Shown here: piece by piece, positions 45,249 through 55,186 of the stretch
Layout of the letters: each line of letters opens with the position of its first letter
How positions within the stretch are numbered: position 1 is the stretch's first letter
Origin: Desulfobacteraceae bacterium
Lineage (GTDB): Bacteria; Desulfobacterota; Desulfobacteria; Desulfobacterales; Desulfosalsimonadaceae
DNA: 64,000 nucleotides
Direction: 5' to 3'
NCBI GenBank assembly: GCA_011389515.1
Contig: JAABUA010000003.1
Span: 41,705-105,704, forward strand
Made by a program: the position numbers and the translations under genes
Notes under the pieces: generated by a model
Seen by the model: the letters and a program-made list of their open reading frames with translations, nothing else
Databases searched by the model: none
Told to the model about the DNA's origin: nothing

Positions 45249-45368
45249 AATTAGAAATTATAATTTTGAATGGGACCACAACAAAAAGGTTTTGACCGTT
45301 CGTCTGTGGTCAACGATCTTCTGAAAGGCGACATCAAAATTGCCGGGGCAATGGAATAGACACCCTGA

Positions 45369-46160
45369 TCAACGGCTCATATAATCCACCGCGTTTTTGA
45401 ATATCTGAAGCCCCGCCGCCGGCGGAAGATCCTCTTTCCGGCGGGACCAGTCCGGATGGTTGGTGGGATGGTTGTAGGCTTCCGGGTGGGGCATGAGCCC
45501 GAAAATACGACCGGTGGGGTCGCATATGCCGGCGATGTCGTCCATGGAGCCGTTGGGATTTTCCGGAAAACGACCGTTTGCGGCCGAACCGTCGGATGAC
45601 GCATACCGGCAGACGACCTGGCGGTTCTGCTTCAGCCGGGAAAGCGTCTCTTCGGCGGCAACGAGTTTTCCTTCGCCGTGTCGAATGGGCAATTCCACAT
45701 GGGTCATGCCGCGGGTAAACACGCAGGGGGATTCGGAATCAATGGCAAGATGCACCCAGTCATCCCGAAAGTTGCCGCAGTCGTTGTACGTGAGGGCGGT
45801 TGCGCGAGTCTGGTAGTCGTTGTCAAATCCCGGGAGCAGCCCCATGTTCACGATGGTCTGGAAGCCGTTGCAGATGCCCAGCACCAGGTTGCCGTCTTCC
45901 ACGAATGTTGCGATCCGGTCGCCGGCGTGCTTTTTCATGCGGACGGCCTGGATCACCCCCGCACCGTGGTCATCCCCCCAGGAAAAACCGCCGATAAAGA
46001 CGATCATCTGATAATCGGAAAGGTTTGCGGCGCCGGATATGACGTCATTGATGTGGACCCTGTCGGCCCGGGCGCCGGCCTGTTCGCATGCATGGGCGGT
46101 CTCGATGTCGCAGTTCAGTCCGTATCCGGTTAAAACCAGTACCTTTGCCCGCTGTTTCAT
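45369..46160 (-). CDS. purQ: Phosphoribosylformylglycinamidine synthase, glutaminase subunit
   Basis: 263 residues, class I glutamine amidotransferase. Nucleophile Cys in LVLGICNGFQ, oxyanion segment GGFSWGDDHGAG, and the His-Glu pair in MPHPEAYNHP. It supplies ammonia to PurL in purine biosynthesis. It lies 14 bases after purL on the same strand, so the pair is one unit. Confidence 0.93.
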   Translation of the reverse strand: MKQRAKVLVLTGYGLNCDIETAHACEQAGARADRVHINDVISGAANLSDYQMIVFIGGFSWGDDHGAGVIQAVRMKKHAGDRIATFVEDGNLVLGICNGFQTIVNMGLLPGFDNDYQTRATALTYNDCGNFRDDWVHLAIDSESPCVFTRGMTHVELPIRHGEGKLVAAEETLSRLKQNRQVVCRYASSDGSAANGRFPENPNGSMDDIAGICDPTGRIFGLMPHPEAYNHPTNHPDWSRRKEDLPPAAGLQIFKNAVDYMSR

Positions 46161-46174
46161 ATCCCCATCTCCAA

Positions 46175-49171
46175 TTATAGTAAATCCCCGAAAGGTTTCT
46201 TCCAGGCATATCTCAGGTCAGCCACAGGGACGCTGCACAACGGATACTTGTCGATTGCGGAAATATCCAGAATCCTTTCTTCCGTAACCGTGCCGGCGCA
46301 GGCGCAGGGAAGACCTCTGAAAATCGCTTCAAAAGCATCCTTGTTTTCAGGCCGGACCGTAACGATGAACCGGCCGGCACTCTCGGAAAAAAGCAGCGCA
46401 TCATTTGAAAGTGTTCCGGCTGCCGGCACCCGGGAAAGATCCAGGGAAATACCCAGATCTCCGCCCACGGCGCAAAGGGCCAGGTGAACGCCCAGGCCGC
46501 CGCGGTATATGCCGTGTATCGATGCGGCAAGCGCATCGTTCACTATTTGGTTAACGGCTTTATACAAGGGGATGAAAGACACGGCGTCCACGCGGGGGAC
46601 GTTGCGCCCGGTATAGCCGAAGCGCTCGTAGTATTCCGATGCGCCCAGTTCGTTTCTGGTTTCCCCCAGGATATAGACCAGGTCGCCCGGCCTTTTCACC
46701 TCCATGGTCACGCACTTTTTAATGTCTTCGATCACGCCGGTGACGGAAAACTGAAGCGTCTCAAGGGCGGAAACCTTGTGATGCTCGCCGTATGCCCCGG
46801 GCAGGTGACCATCCACGTACATGGAATCCTTGCCGGAAAGCAGGGGGATTTCCCATTGCCCGCAAATCCCGGCCATGGCGCGACAGGACCGGACGAGCTG
46901 CGCGGCCTTGAATTTTCCGTCCGGGTTTTTTGCAGGATCATACTGGATATTGGGCCAGCAGAAATTATCCACGCCGCCGATATGCTCAAAATTACCGCCG
47001 ACTGCCAGCAAACGACGCACCGCCTCGTCAATGGTGCATGCGGTCATGTGCCAGGCATCGATGGCCGAATAAAAAGGAATAACCGCCTGGGAAAAAACCA
47101 ACCCCTTCTCTGAGGTCAATACCGGTCGAAGCACGGCCGCGTCGCTGTTGACGTCGCGGTATTTGCCCACCAGCGGCTTGATCACGGAGCCCCCCTGGAC
47201 CTCGTGGTCATACTGCCTTGCGATCCACTCTTTTGCACAGATATTGGGACGGGCCATCATGTCGCAGAGAAGCGTCGCATAATCAGATGGTTCGGAAAGG
47301 ACAGGCTCATAAAGCCCCCGATCTTCCGGATCGATCCACTCGGCTTCAAACACCCACTGCGGAAATCCCCTGGTAAGCAGATCCATGTTCACGTAGGCGC
47401 ACGGGGTGTCATTATATGTAATATGCAGTTTGCCGGAATCCGTGTAGGTTCCGATAACCGTGCTTTCCACGGCATGTTTTTCGGAGAGCGCCATAAACCG
47501 CTGTTCGTCATCCGGTCGAATCGCTACCGTCATGCGCTCCTGGGATTCGGACACCCATATTTCCCACTGGTCAAGCCCTTCGTACTTGAGCGGCACCTTT
47601 TCCAGGTGCACATGGCACCCGCCGGAAAATCGCGCGGTTTCACCGATGGAAGAGGAAAGGCCGCCGCCGCCGTTGTCGGTGATGTATTGAATTAGCCCTT
47701 CATCACGGGCTTCGAGCAGAAAATCATGCATTTTTTTCTGCGTATAGGGGTCGCCGATCTGCACATGCCCTGCCGGTGTATTCTCGGAAAAACTTTCAGA
47801 AGATGCGGTCACTCCGTGGATGCCGTCCTTGCCGACCCGCCCGCCGCACATGACGATAAGTTCGCCGGGGGATGTGGTTTTCTGCTCTGCAGGCGCCCCG
47901 TTGACAAGGGAGGGCATTATTCCCAGGGCCGTGACAAACACAAGGCACTTGCCCATGTATCCGGGATGGAATATCACCTGCCCGAACGGTGTGGGGATGC
48001 CGCTCTTGTTGCCGCCGTCACGCACCCCTTCGATCACGCCGTCCAGAAGCCGCCGGGGGTGGAGCCTGGGCTTGAGTTCGCCTGTGTAATTTCTTTCCCC
48101 CACGCAGTACCCGTAGCTGCCCATGACCAGTTTCGAGCCTTTCCCGGTTCCCAGGGGATCGCGGTACACGCCGACAATACCGGTGATGGCCCCGCCGTAG
48201 GCTTCCATGTTGGACGGCGAATTATGGGTCTCACCGGTGATCACGTAATAGTGGTCCGCGTCAAAACGGCCGACGCCGGCGTTGTCCCACAAGACAGAAA
48301 CGACCCAGTCCTTTTTTTCCGCAAGCGCAAGGGTCGGGGACTGGATATACGTTTTGAACAGGTTGTCGATTTCCTCCGTCTGCCCGGTCGTCCGGTCGCG
48401 GTAGACGAACCGCCCCTGAAACGTGTTGTGGTTGCAGTGATCCGACCGTGCCTGGGAAATGTACTCGATTTCAACATCCGTGGGATCGGAGAGCCCCGCT
48501 TTTTCCCGCTCTGTCTTGACACCGGGGTCATTGAAGTATGCACGGATCACGGGAATATCGTTTTCATTCAAGGCGAGATTCCGCTCATCGCTGACTTTCC
48601 GGACGGTTTCATCGGTGTCGATGGGAATGGTGGTTACCGTGGGGACATGATCGAGCATGACTTTCGGGATGACAATACCAACGCCCTCCTGCCGGTTCCA
48701 TTGGGCCGCGGAAAAAACCCGGACCTGCTGGATGATGTCGTTTGAAAGCAGTTCTTCTGCGATCAGGCGGGCGTCGTCGATATTCATTTTGTCTGAGGAA
48801 ATGCAGTAGCGGAGAGAGGTGTAGACGCTCTCACCTGATGCAAACGTCTCCCCGGTCACATCTTCGATCGCCTCGACAGCGGTTTCCCCCGGGTTATCCT
48901 TGACGCCCGGCCGGTACCCTACCCAGACGCACCAGTCAAAATCAATATCAAGGGGTCCGTAGCTCGAGAACTGGGTGACCGGGTTGGTAAAAATGTCGTC
49001 CTTGATCACCCTGCACTGTGCGGCGGAAAAATCCTTGTCAATGGTCAGAATATGGACGCAGCGAACGGACGTGATGTCCATGTTGAAATAGGCGGCCGCT
49101 TTTTTCTTCACCTGCCGGCCTTCCGCGTCCAAAAGCTCCGGTTTCAATGCGATTTCGAGTCGATGGGGCAT
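46175..49171 (-). CDS. purL: Phosphoribosylformylglycinamidine synthase with PurS-like N-terminus
   Basis: 998 residues. The first about 160 residues look like two PurS repeats; then the PurL core begins near YISQARSDHCNHNTFQGR and has VITGETHNSPSNMEAYGGAI, FGQVIFHPGYMGKC and a C-terminal half GDLVYILGETRNELGASEY. It converts FGAR to FGAM with ATP, using ammonia from PurQ. This length, with the separate purQ gene, is a type found in several anaerobes. A heptamer repeat lies directly upstream. Confidence 0.93.
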   Translation of the reverse strand: MPHRLEIALKPELLDAEGRQVKKKAAAYFNMDITSVRCVHILTIDKDFSAAQCRVIKDDIFTNPVTQFSSYGPLDIDFDWCVWVGYRPGVKDNPGETAVEAIEDVTGETFASGESVYTSLRYCISSDKMNIDDARLIAEELLSNDIIQQVRVFSAAQWNRQEGVGIVIPKVMLDHVPTVTTIPIDTDETVRKVSDERNLALNENDIPVIRAYFNDPGVKTEREKAGLSDPTDVEIEYISQARSDHCNHNTFQGRFVYRDRTTGQTEEIDNLFKTYIQSPTLALAEKKDWVVSVLWDNAGVGRFDADHYYVITGETHNSPSNMEAYGGAITGIVGVYRDPLGTGKGSKLVMGSYGYCVGERNYTGELKPRLHPRRLLDGVIEGVRDGGNKSGIPTPFGQVIFHPGYMGKCLVFVTALGIMPSLVNGAPAEQKTTSPGELIVMCGGRVGKDGIHGVTASSESFSENTPAGHVQIGDPYTQKKMHDFLLEARDEGLIQYITDNGGGGLSSSIGETARFSGGCHVHLEKVPLKYEGLDQWEIWVSESQERMTVAIRPDDEQRFMALSEKHAVESTVIGTYTDSGKLHITYNDTPCAYVNMDLLTRGFPQWVFEAEWIDPEDRGLYEPVLSEPSDYATLLCDMMARPNICAKEWIARQYDHEVQGGSVIKPLVGKYRDVNSDAAVLRPVLTSEKGLVFSQAVIPFYSAIDAWHMTACTIDEAVRRLLAVGGNFEHIGGVDNFCWPNIQYDPAKNPDGKFKAAQLVRSCRAMAGICGQWEIPLLSGKDSMYVDGHLPGAYGEHHKVSALETLQFSVTGVIEDIKKCVTMEVKRPGDLVYILGETRNELGASEYYERFGYTGRNVPRVDAVSFIPLYKAVNQIVNDALAASIHGIYRGGLGVHLALCAVGGDLGISLDLSRVPAAGTLSNDALLFSESAGRFIVTVRPENKDAFEAIFRGLPCACAGTVTEERILDISAIDKYPLCSVPVADLRYAWKKPFGDLL

Positions 49172-49183
49172 AAGTTTTCAGTC

Positions 49184-49211
49184 GTCGGTTGTCGGTTGTC
49201 GGTTGTCGGTT
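49184..49211. repeat. Short tandem heptamer repeat
   Basis: GTCGGTT repeated four times in exact tandem within the 169-base purL/rseP region, ending in TCCCCCG. It lies 13 bases upstream of the purL start codon, over the likely ribosome-site region. Confidence 0.8.
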
Positions 49212-49268
49212 TCCCCCGTTTTCGGGGTCGGGATCGGGTCGGCCCTTGACCTTCCCCAGGGGAAAAAC

Positions 49269-50342
49269 CTAGAAACTCGTTCCGGATATGATCCGCATGA
49301 TGTCGTTGTAAAAAACGAAAATAATCAGCGTAAGCAGTATAAACAGCCCGATCTGCTGGGCCACCTCGCGGGTTCTTACGGATACGGGGCTTCCCTTTGC
49401 CGCCTCGATGCCGAAAAACATCAGGTGGCCGCCGTCCAGAACGGGAATGGGAAGCAGGTTGAGAATCCCCAGGTTGATGCTTACAAGGGCGATAAAACCC
49501 AGAAGGTTGACCAGCCCGTGCCGCACCTGTTCGCCGGCCATTTGCGCGATCATGATGGGCCCGCCCAGGTTGTCCACGGATACGGCGCCGCGTATCATTT
49601 TGGCCACGCTGAGAATGGTCAGCTCAACGATCAGGTAGGTACGGTGAAGGCTTTCCCCAAAGGCTTCCAGCGGGCCCAGCCGGATCACGTCGGTGCTCCC
49701 CGCCGCGGTAACCCCGATAATATATCGGTCCTGTATTTCACCGAAAATATCTTCCATCGGCTCCACAACGGGCGTTACAACCATTTCTGTTTCCCGGCCT
49801 TCCCTGTCGACGCGGATGGCAACCGGGGCGCCGTTGCTGGCGGCAATCGCTTCGGCCATTTCCGACCAGCTTTCAATGGCGTTTCCCTCGATCCATGTGA
49901 TTCGATCCCCTTTTTGCAAACCCGCTTCAGCAGCGGGAGAATCTGCTCTCACCTCGCCGATTTCCGGCTTGAGAAGCATCAGGCCAACCACAGAAAACAG
50001 CACGAAAAAAATAATGATTGCCAGCAGGAAATTGAATACCGGTCCCGCCGCAACGATAATCATGCGCTGGAAAACCGGTTTAAGGTTAAAGGCATAGGGT
50101 CTGTCTTCATCGCTCAGGGGGGAATCGGGCTGCTCGCCCACCATCTTTACAAACCCGCCAAGGGGAAATGCCGATATGCAATATTCCGTTCGTCCTTTTT
50201 TCCATTTCACCAGTGCGGGGCCGAATCCCAGTGAAAATTTCTCCACACCGACGCCGAACGCCTTTGCCATAATGAAATGGCCCAGTTCATGAAAAAAGAT
50301 CAGTACGCCTAAAACGATTAAAAGGCCGATAATGGAAGTCAT
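49269..50342 (-). CDS. rseP: Site-2 metalloprotease RseP
   Basis: 357 residues. Zinc motif HELGH in LIFFHELGHFIMAKA, a single PDZ domain (about 110-200; VRADSPAAEAGLQKGDRI), and the membrane motif NLLPIPVLDGGHL with the third ligand Asp. It cuts membrane-bound anti-sigma factors. ATG at 50342 overlaps the dxr stop as ATGA; the longer frame to 50399 is inside dxr. Part of the dxr-rseP cluster. Confidence 0.92.
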   Translation of the reverse strand: MTSIIGLLIVLGVLIFFHELGHFIMAKAFGVGVEKFSLGFGPALVKWKKGRTEYCISAFPLGGFVKMVGEQPDSPLSDEDRPYAFNLKPVFQRMIIVAAGPVFNFLLAIIIFFVLFSVVGLMLLKPEIGEVRADSPAAEAGLQKGDRITWIEGNAIESWSEMAEAIAASNGAPVAIRVDREGRETEMVVTPVVEPMEDIFGEIQDRYIIGVTAAGSTDVIRLGPLEAFGESLHRTYLIVELTILSVAKMIRGAVSVDNLGGPIMIAQMAGEQVRHGLVNLLGFIALVSINLGILNLLPIPVLDGGHLMFFGIEAAKGSPVSVRTREVAQQIGLFILLTLIIFVFYNDIMRIISGTSF

Positions 50343-51523
50343 GCCGTGGCTTTTCCTTTTGGTTTGCAAATCAGGGTTTGAGCGGTTTTTCGCGCCCACA
50401 TGTCCGCAGACAAGATATCTTTGATCCCCGGGATCCCCGGCGCCATGAGCGGTTGATGCCGCTCCATGGTGCCTTCTATCACGCCTGCGATCTGGTCGAA
50501 CCCGATCCGGCGCTCCAGAAATGCCGATACGGCGATTTCATTTGCCGCATTGAGCACGGCCGGCATTGTACCGCCGACTTCACCGGCTTTGAAGGCAAGG
50601 GCAAGGCATGAAAATGTACCCATATCCGGAGACGCAAAGCTGAGGCTCCCAAGTCCAGGGAAATCGGGTACGGCAACGCCGATGGGCAACCGCTCGGGGT
50701 GTGAAAGGGCATACGCAATCGCGCCTTTCATATCGGGAATCCCCATCTGGGCGATAACCGATCCGTCACGAAAAGCGACCATGGAATGAACAATGCTTTG
50801 CGGATGGATGAGCACCTCTATCGATTCGTGGGGCAGGTCGAACAAGTGCCCGGCTTCGATGACCTCGAGCCCCTTGTTCATCATCGTTGCGGAGTCGATG
50901 GAGATTTTGCTTCCCATCTGCCATGTTGGGTGCGCCAAGGCGTCTTCCACGGTAATGGACGCAAAATCGCTCTTGCTGCGGTGCAAAAACGGCCCCCCCG
51001 ATGCGGTGAGAAATATCTTTTGAAGGTCCGTGCGCCGGTTGCCGGCGATGCATTGAAATACGGCACTGTGTTCGCTGTCCACCGGCAGAATCCGCACGTT
51101 GTTATCACGGGCGGCCGCCATTACAAGATCCCCTGCCATGACCAGGGTTTCCTTGTTGGCCAGGGCGATATCCTTTTTCGCCTGAATCGCGGCAAGTGTC
51201 GGCAGCAGCCCGGCCCCGCCGACCATGGCGGAAACCACCATGTCGACATCCGGATGGGTGGCTGCGGCAATATAGGCATCCTGCCCGTAGAGGACTTCGG
51301 TGCGGCATCCGGAAGGAAGCCTTTTTTCAAGACCTGCGGCCCCGTCTTCATCAAAGACCGCAGCAATATCCGGAGAAAACCTTATGATCTGGCGTGCAAG
51401 AAGATCAAGATTGTTTTTCCCGGTCAGGGCTCGAACGGTAAAGCGATCCGGAAACGTATCGACAATGGACAGCGTGTTTTGACCGATGGAGCCGGTAGCG
51501 CCGAGTATGGTAAGATTCATCAT
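50339..51523 (-). CDS. dxr: 1-deoxy-D-xylulose 5-phosphate reductoisomerase
   Basis: 394 residues. NADPH site LGATGSIGQNTL, catalytic region DSEHSAVFQCIAG, ASGGPF and PTWQMGSKISIDSATMMNKG. It makes 2-C-methyl-D-erythritol 4-phosphate in the non-mevalonate isoprenoid pathway, feeding UppS. A second ATG at 51520 is one codon later. It follows cdsA by 129 bases, which is longer than other gaps in this cluster. Confidence 0.96.
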   Translation of the reverse strand: MMNLTILGATGSIGQNTLSIVDTFPDRFTVRALTGKNNLDLLARQIIRFSPDIAAVFDEDGAAGLEKRLPSGCRTEVLYGQDAYIAAATHPDVDMVVSAMVGGAGLLPTLAAIQAKKDIALANKETLVMAGDLVMAAARDNNVRILPVDSEHSAVFQCIAGNRRTDLQKIFLTASGGPFLHRSKSDFASITVEDALAHPTWQMGSKISIDSATMMNKGLEVIEAGHLFDLPHESIEVLIHPQSIVHSMVAFRDGSVIAQMGIPDMKGAIAYALSHPERLPIGVAVPDFPGLGSLSFASPDMGTFSCLALAFKAGEVGGTMPAVLNAANEIAVSAFLERRIGFDQIAGVIEGTMERHQPLMAPGIPGIKDILSADMWARKTAQTLICKPKGKATA

Positions 51524-51652
51524 GGGTATATCGCGTTAATCGCTCGCAAAAAACAATGGGTAATGCCTCAAACAGTCCGGCTTCAGGGTTCCGTGAGGCA
51601 CGGCACCGTCGTGCCCATAGGGTTCAGGATGCGTCTTGCCCGTACGGTTTTT

Positions 51653-52468
51653 CTAAAAAATATACACGTTAAAAAAATATGCCAGCGGGGCGGCAAAAAT
51701 CAGGGCATCGATCCTGTCCAGGATCCCGCCGTGACCCGGGAGAATGTTGCCCGAATCCTTGATATTGGATGTACGCTTCATCTCCGATTCGAAAAGATCA
51801 CCCAGCTGGCCGGCAATCCCGGCGAGAGGGGCGAAAATCAATACAAGCATGTTCGGCAGCTCAGGGAGAAAAATACTCTTGAAAACAAACGCCGCAACCA
51901 GGTTTGCCGCAATGCCGCCGATGGCGCCCTCTATGGTTTTACCGGGGCTGATGGCGGGATGCAGTTTGTGGCGTCCCAGATAGGTGCCCGCGTAAAAAGC
52001 GGCGGCATCGCCCAGAAAAACAATAAATACCAGAAAAAATATCCACGCCACACCATTCGGCTGCCCCCGAAGCAGGATAAGGGCTGCCAGGGGAATGGGG
52101 ATATACACCAGAAACTGCGTACCCCCGGCCACAAGCTTCATTATTTCCCGACCGCTTGCCGCTGAAAAGCGGTGCATGGACAGCACCGCCATTCCGGCAA
52201 AACCGAGCCAGACCAGCAGGAACAGCAGATCAAGGCGCAACAGCCCTGCGGCAACGAGAATCAACAGCCCGCAGAATGCGCACCAGACTGGACCGGGAGA
52301 AAAAATACGGTTTTTCTCTCCGGAAAACAGGATAAAAAAATATTCATAGGTTGCGATGGCGCCGACGATGGCGATCAGGCCGACGAAAGACGCCATGGGA
52401 CCGTAAAGGATAAGGAGCGAAATCACGGGAGCGGCAACAATACTCGTCAGCCAGCGTTTCAGATGCAT
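51653..52468 (-). CDS. cdsA: Phosphatidate cytidylyltransferase
   Basis: 271 residues, membrane protein with about eight helices. The C-terminal signature (GHGGILDRIDALIF) and SPGKTIEGAIGG, KRTSNIKDSGNILPGHG motifs are those of CdsA. It makes CDP-diacylglycerol for phospholipid synthesis in the inner membrane. The start lies 18 bases after the uppS stop. Confidence 0.95.
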   Translation of the reverse strand: MHLKRWLTSIVAAPVISLLILYGPMASFVGLIAIVGAIATYEYFFILFSGEKNRIFSPGPVWCAFCGLLILVAAGLLRLDLLFLLVWLGFAGMAVLSMHRFSAASGREIMKLVAGGTQFLVYIPIPLAALILLRGQPNGVAWIFFLVFIVFLGDAAAFYAGTYLGRHKLHPAISPGKTIEGAIGGIAANLVAAFVFKSIFLPELPNMLVLIFAPLAGIAGQLGDLFESEMKRTSNIKDSGNILPGHGGILDRIDALIFAAPLAYFFNVYIF

Positions 52469-52486
52469 TATGAATTCACGTCCTTT

Positions 52487-53263
52487 TCAATCATCGACAC
52501 GGCCGAACCTGCGTTCCCTGTTTTTGTACTCGGCGAGGATGCCGAAATATTCCTCCCGGCTGAAATCAGGCCACAGCGTGGGTGTTATGAAAAGCTCCGA
52601 ATAGGCGATCTGCCAGAGGAGAAAATTGCTGATGCGGTATTCTCCGCTGGTCCGGATCAACAGGTCCGGATCGGGAATATCCGCCGTATAAAGGTGCGTA
52701 GCAAAAAAATCGGGGGTAATCGCCGTGATATCCGCTTCACCGTTTTTCACCTTGCGGGCGATTGCCGCACAGGCCATGGCGATTTCGGAGCGACCGCCGT
52801 AACTGAGTGCAAGATTGAGCTGCATGGCGTCATTGCCGTCGGTTTCCGCCATGGTTTGCCGCAAGTTGTCCGCAACGTCTGCCGGCAGCTTTTCCATTTC
52901 GCCGATGATATTCAAGCGGATGTTGTTGTCTATCATCTCCTGCTTTTCTGAGCGCAGAAACCGCTTCAGCAACTCCATCAGGGCTTTTATTTCGGTTTTC
53001 GGACGCTGCCAGTTTTCCGTGGAAAAGGCAAAAAGGGTCAGGTGCCGGATACCAATCTCCCTGGAAGTCCGAACGATCATGCGTACCGCATCGGCGCCTT
53101 TTTCATGCCCCTTGACCCGGTTGAGCATCCGTTTTTTCGCCCAGCGGCCGTTTCCATCCATGATGACGGCCACGTGCAACGGCAGGTGTCCGCTTGCATC
53201 CGGCTTTTCAGGAACCTCAGACTTCAAGGGTTTCTTTTTCCTTTTCCTTGAAGATTTCGTCAA
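52487..53263 (-). CDS. uppS: Undecaprenyl diphosphate synthase
   Basis: 258 residues from a TTG at 53263, or 246 from TTG at 53227, which is better preceded by AAGGAAAAAG; the start is unsettled. Signature VAVIMDGNGRWAKKR with the catalytic Asp, then GHEKGADAVR, FSTENWQRP and SGEYRISNFLLWQIAYSE. It builds the undecaprenyl carrier lipid for cell-wall synthesis. The N-terminus overlaps the end of frr by 47 bases in the longer form. Confidence 0.93.
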   Translation of the reverse strand: MTKSSRKRKKKPLKSEVPEKPDASGHLPLHVAVIMDGNGRWAKKRMLNRVKGHEKGADAVRMIVRTSREIGIRHLTLFAFSTENWQRPKTEIKALMELLKRFLRSEKQEMIDNNIRLNIIGEMEKLPADVADNLRQTMAETDGNDAMQLNLALSYGGRSEIAMACAAIARKVKNGEADITAITPDFFATHLYTADIPDPDLLIRTSGEYRISNFLLWQIAYSELFITPTLWPDFSREEYFGILAEYKNRERRFGRVDD

Positions 53264-53774
53264 TCTGCTTTATATGCTCATCCGTCAGCTTCTGCATTTC
53301 ATCGAGCGATTTTTTAATTTCGTCTTCCGATTCATCGCCGTCTTTTTTCAGGGTTTTGAGCATCTCATTGGCTTCCCTGCGGATGTTGCGGACAGCCACG
53401 CGGTAATCCTCGCAGATCTTGTTGACCTGCTTCACGATTTCCTTTCGCCTGTCCTCCGTGAGCGCCGGAATGGATATACGGATGATCTTGCCGTCACTGG
53501 TAGGCGTCAGGCCGAGATTGGATTTCAAAATCGCCTTTTCGATTTCCTTGATCGCGGAGGCGTCCCAGGGTTGAATGGTTATCAACCGGCTCTCCGGAAC
53601 GGAAAGGGATGCAATCTGGTTCAACGGGGTCGGCGTGCCGTAGTAATTCACCCGTACACCGTCGAAAACATTCAAAGACGCACGCCCTGTCCTGATCCTT
53701 GTAAGCTCTTTCTCTAGAGAGCCCACCGACTTTTCCATCTTTTCTCTGGCTTCATCGAAAATTGAATCAATCAT
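53217..53774 (-). CDS. frr: Ribosome recycling factor
   Basis: 185 residues, full length for the family. Motifs EKSVGSLEKELTRIRTGRA, VNYYGTPTPLNQIASLSVPE and IPALTEDRRKEIVKQVNKI are typical. It splits the ribosome after termination with EF-G. It lies 43 bases after pyrH in the rpsB-tsf-pyrH-frr order, widely conserved in bacteria. Confidence 0.97.
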   Translation of the reverse strand: MIDSIFDEAREKMEKSVGSLEKELTRIRTGRASLNVFDGVRVNYYGTPTPLNQIASLSVPESRLITIQPWDASAIKEIEKAILKSNLGLTPTSDGKIIRISIPALTEDRRKEIVKQVNKICEDYRVAVRNIRREANEMLKTLKKDGDESEDEIKKSLDEMQKLTDEHIKQIDEIFKEKEKETLEV

Positions 53775-53816
53775 AGCCGCTCACCATTTTTTTGAAGTTT
53801 CGTTTCAGCAGCCTTT

Positions 53817-54545
53817 TCAGGTTGCATAATCAGAGATATGCGTTCCAACGGTCCTGTCGCCGCAGATTACCTTGCGGATATTGCCGGGAACTTTCAGGTT
53901 GAACACGATCATTTCAAGTTCATTTTCCATGGCAAGGGATATTGCCGTGGTATCCATGACATGAAGCCGCCTTTCAAGCACGGACATGTAGTCGATGTGA
54001 TCGATGAACTGCGCCTGTGCGTTGCCTATCGGATCCATGTTGTATACGCCGTCGACCTTTGTGCCTTTCAAAAGCACATCCGCGTGAATTTCCGCCGCCC
54101 GGAGCACTGCTGCCGTATCGGTCGTAAAATACGGATTGCCCGTTCCTGCCGCAAAAATGACGACCCGCCCTTTTTCAAGGTGGCGGATCGCCTTTCTGCG
54201 GATATACGGTTCGGACACCTGATGAATCGAAATCGCCGAGAGGACCCTTGTGGGCATCCCTTTTTTTTCGAGGGCCCCCTGCAGGGCAAGGCTGTTCATG
54301 ACCGTGGCAAGCATGCCGATATAATCCGCGGACGCCCTGTCCATGCCTTTTGAACTGGCGGCCATCCCCCGGAAAATGTTCCCGCCGCCGACGACAAGGG
54401 CGGTCTGAACCCCCAAATCGACGGCATCTTTTACTTCATCGGCAACATACGAAAGGGTTTCCGGATTGATGCCGTACTTGTCGTCGCCCATGAGCGCTTC
54501 ACCGCTCAGCTTCAAAAGCACCCGTCGATATTTCGATTCGTTCAC
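53817..54545 (-). CDS. pyrH: Uridylate kinase
   Basis: 242 residues with a GTG start. [41 protein letters not shown] and [10 protein letters not shown] mark the bacterial UMP kinase. It phosphorylates UMP to UDP and is usually regulated by GTP and UTP. 36 bases after tsf. Confidence 0.96.
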   Translation of the reverse strand: MNESKYRRVLLKLSGEALMGDDKYGINPETLSYVADEVKDAVDLGVQTALVVGGGNIFRGMAASSKGMDRASADYIGMLATVMNSLALQGALEKKGMPTRVLSAISIHQVSEPYIRRKAIRHLEKGRVVIFAAGTGNPYFTTDTAAVLRAAEIHADVLLKGTKVDGVYNMDPIGNAQAQFIDHIDYMSVLERRLHVMDTTAISLAMENELEMIVFNLKVPGNIRKVICGDRTVGTHISDYAT

Positions 54546-54580
54546 GATTGGATCGCCTTGTTCCCTTTGGTTATAGGATG

Positions 54581-55186
54581 CTATACATCTTCGCCGACCT
54601 GGAACCTCGCAAAACGGTGAATGGTTATCTTTTCACCCGTTTTCGCGATCATTTCGTTTAACACGTCCGAAATCGTCAGATTGGTGTCCCGGACATACAA
54701 CTGATTCATGAGGCAGGACTCCTTGAAAAACTTGTTCATCTTGCCCTCAACAATCTTATCGACCATGTTTTCCGGCTTTCCTGCTTCAAGGGCCTGGTCG
54801 CGGTAAATCTGCTTTTCCCTTTCCAGCAGGGCTGCGGGAATGTCTTCCGGCAGCACGCCGAGCGGATTTGACGCGGCGATGTGCATTGCTATGCTTCTTG
54901 CGAATTCAATGAATTCGTCCGTCTTTGCGACGAAATCCGTTTCACAGTTTACTTCGACGAGCACCCCGATTTTGCCGCCCATATGAATATAGGATTGGAC
55001 AACGCCCTGTCCTGCGACCCTGCCGGCTCTTTTCCTGGCCGTTGCAAGGCCTTTTTTTCTCAAATAATCCGCTGCTTTTTCAAGATCGCCCACACATTCG
55101 GTCAAGGCTTCCTTGCAATCCATGATCCCGGCGCCGGAACGATCACGGAGTTTTTTCACCATTTCTGCACTTATGCTGCTAGACAT
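54581..55186 (-). CDS. tsf: Elongation factor Ts (short form)
   Basis: 201 residues, the short EF-Ts form. [20 protein letters not shown] and [16 protein letters not shown] are conserved. It recycles EF-Tu-GDP. ATG at 55186 overlaps the rpsB end; AGGAGAAG in that gene is the ribosome site. The frame extends to 55225 without support. Confidence 0.96.
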   Translation of the reverse strand: MSSSISAEMVKKLRDRSGAGIMDCKEALTECVGDLEKAADYLRKKGLATARKRAGRVAGQGVVQSYIHMGGKIGVLVEVNCETDFVAKTDEFIEFARSIAMHIAASNPLGVLPEDIPAALLEREKQIYRDQALEAGKPENMVDKIVEGKMNKFFKESCLMNQLYVRDTNLTISDVLNEMIAKTGEKITIHRFARFQVGEDV

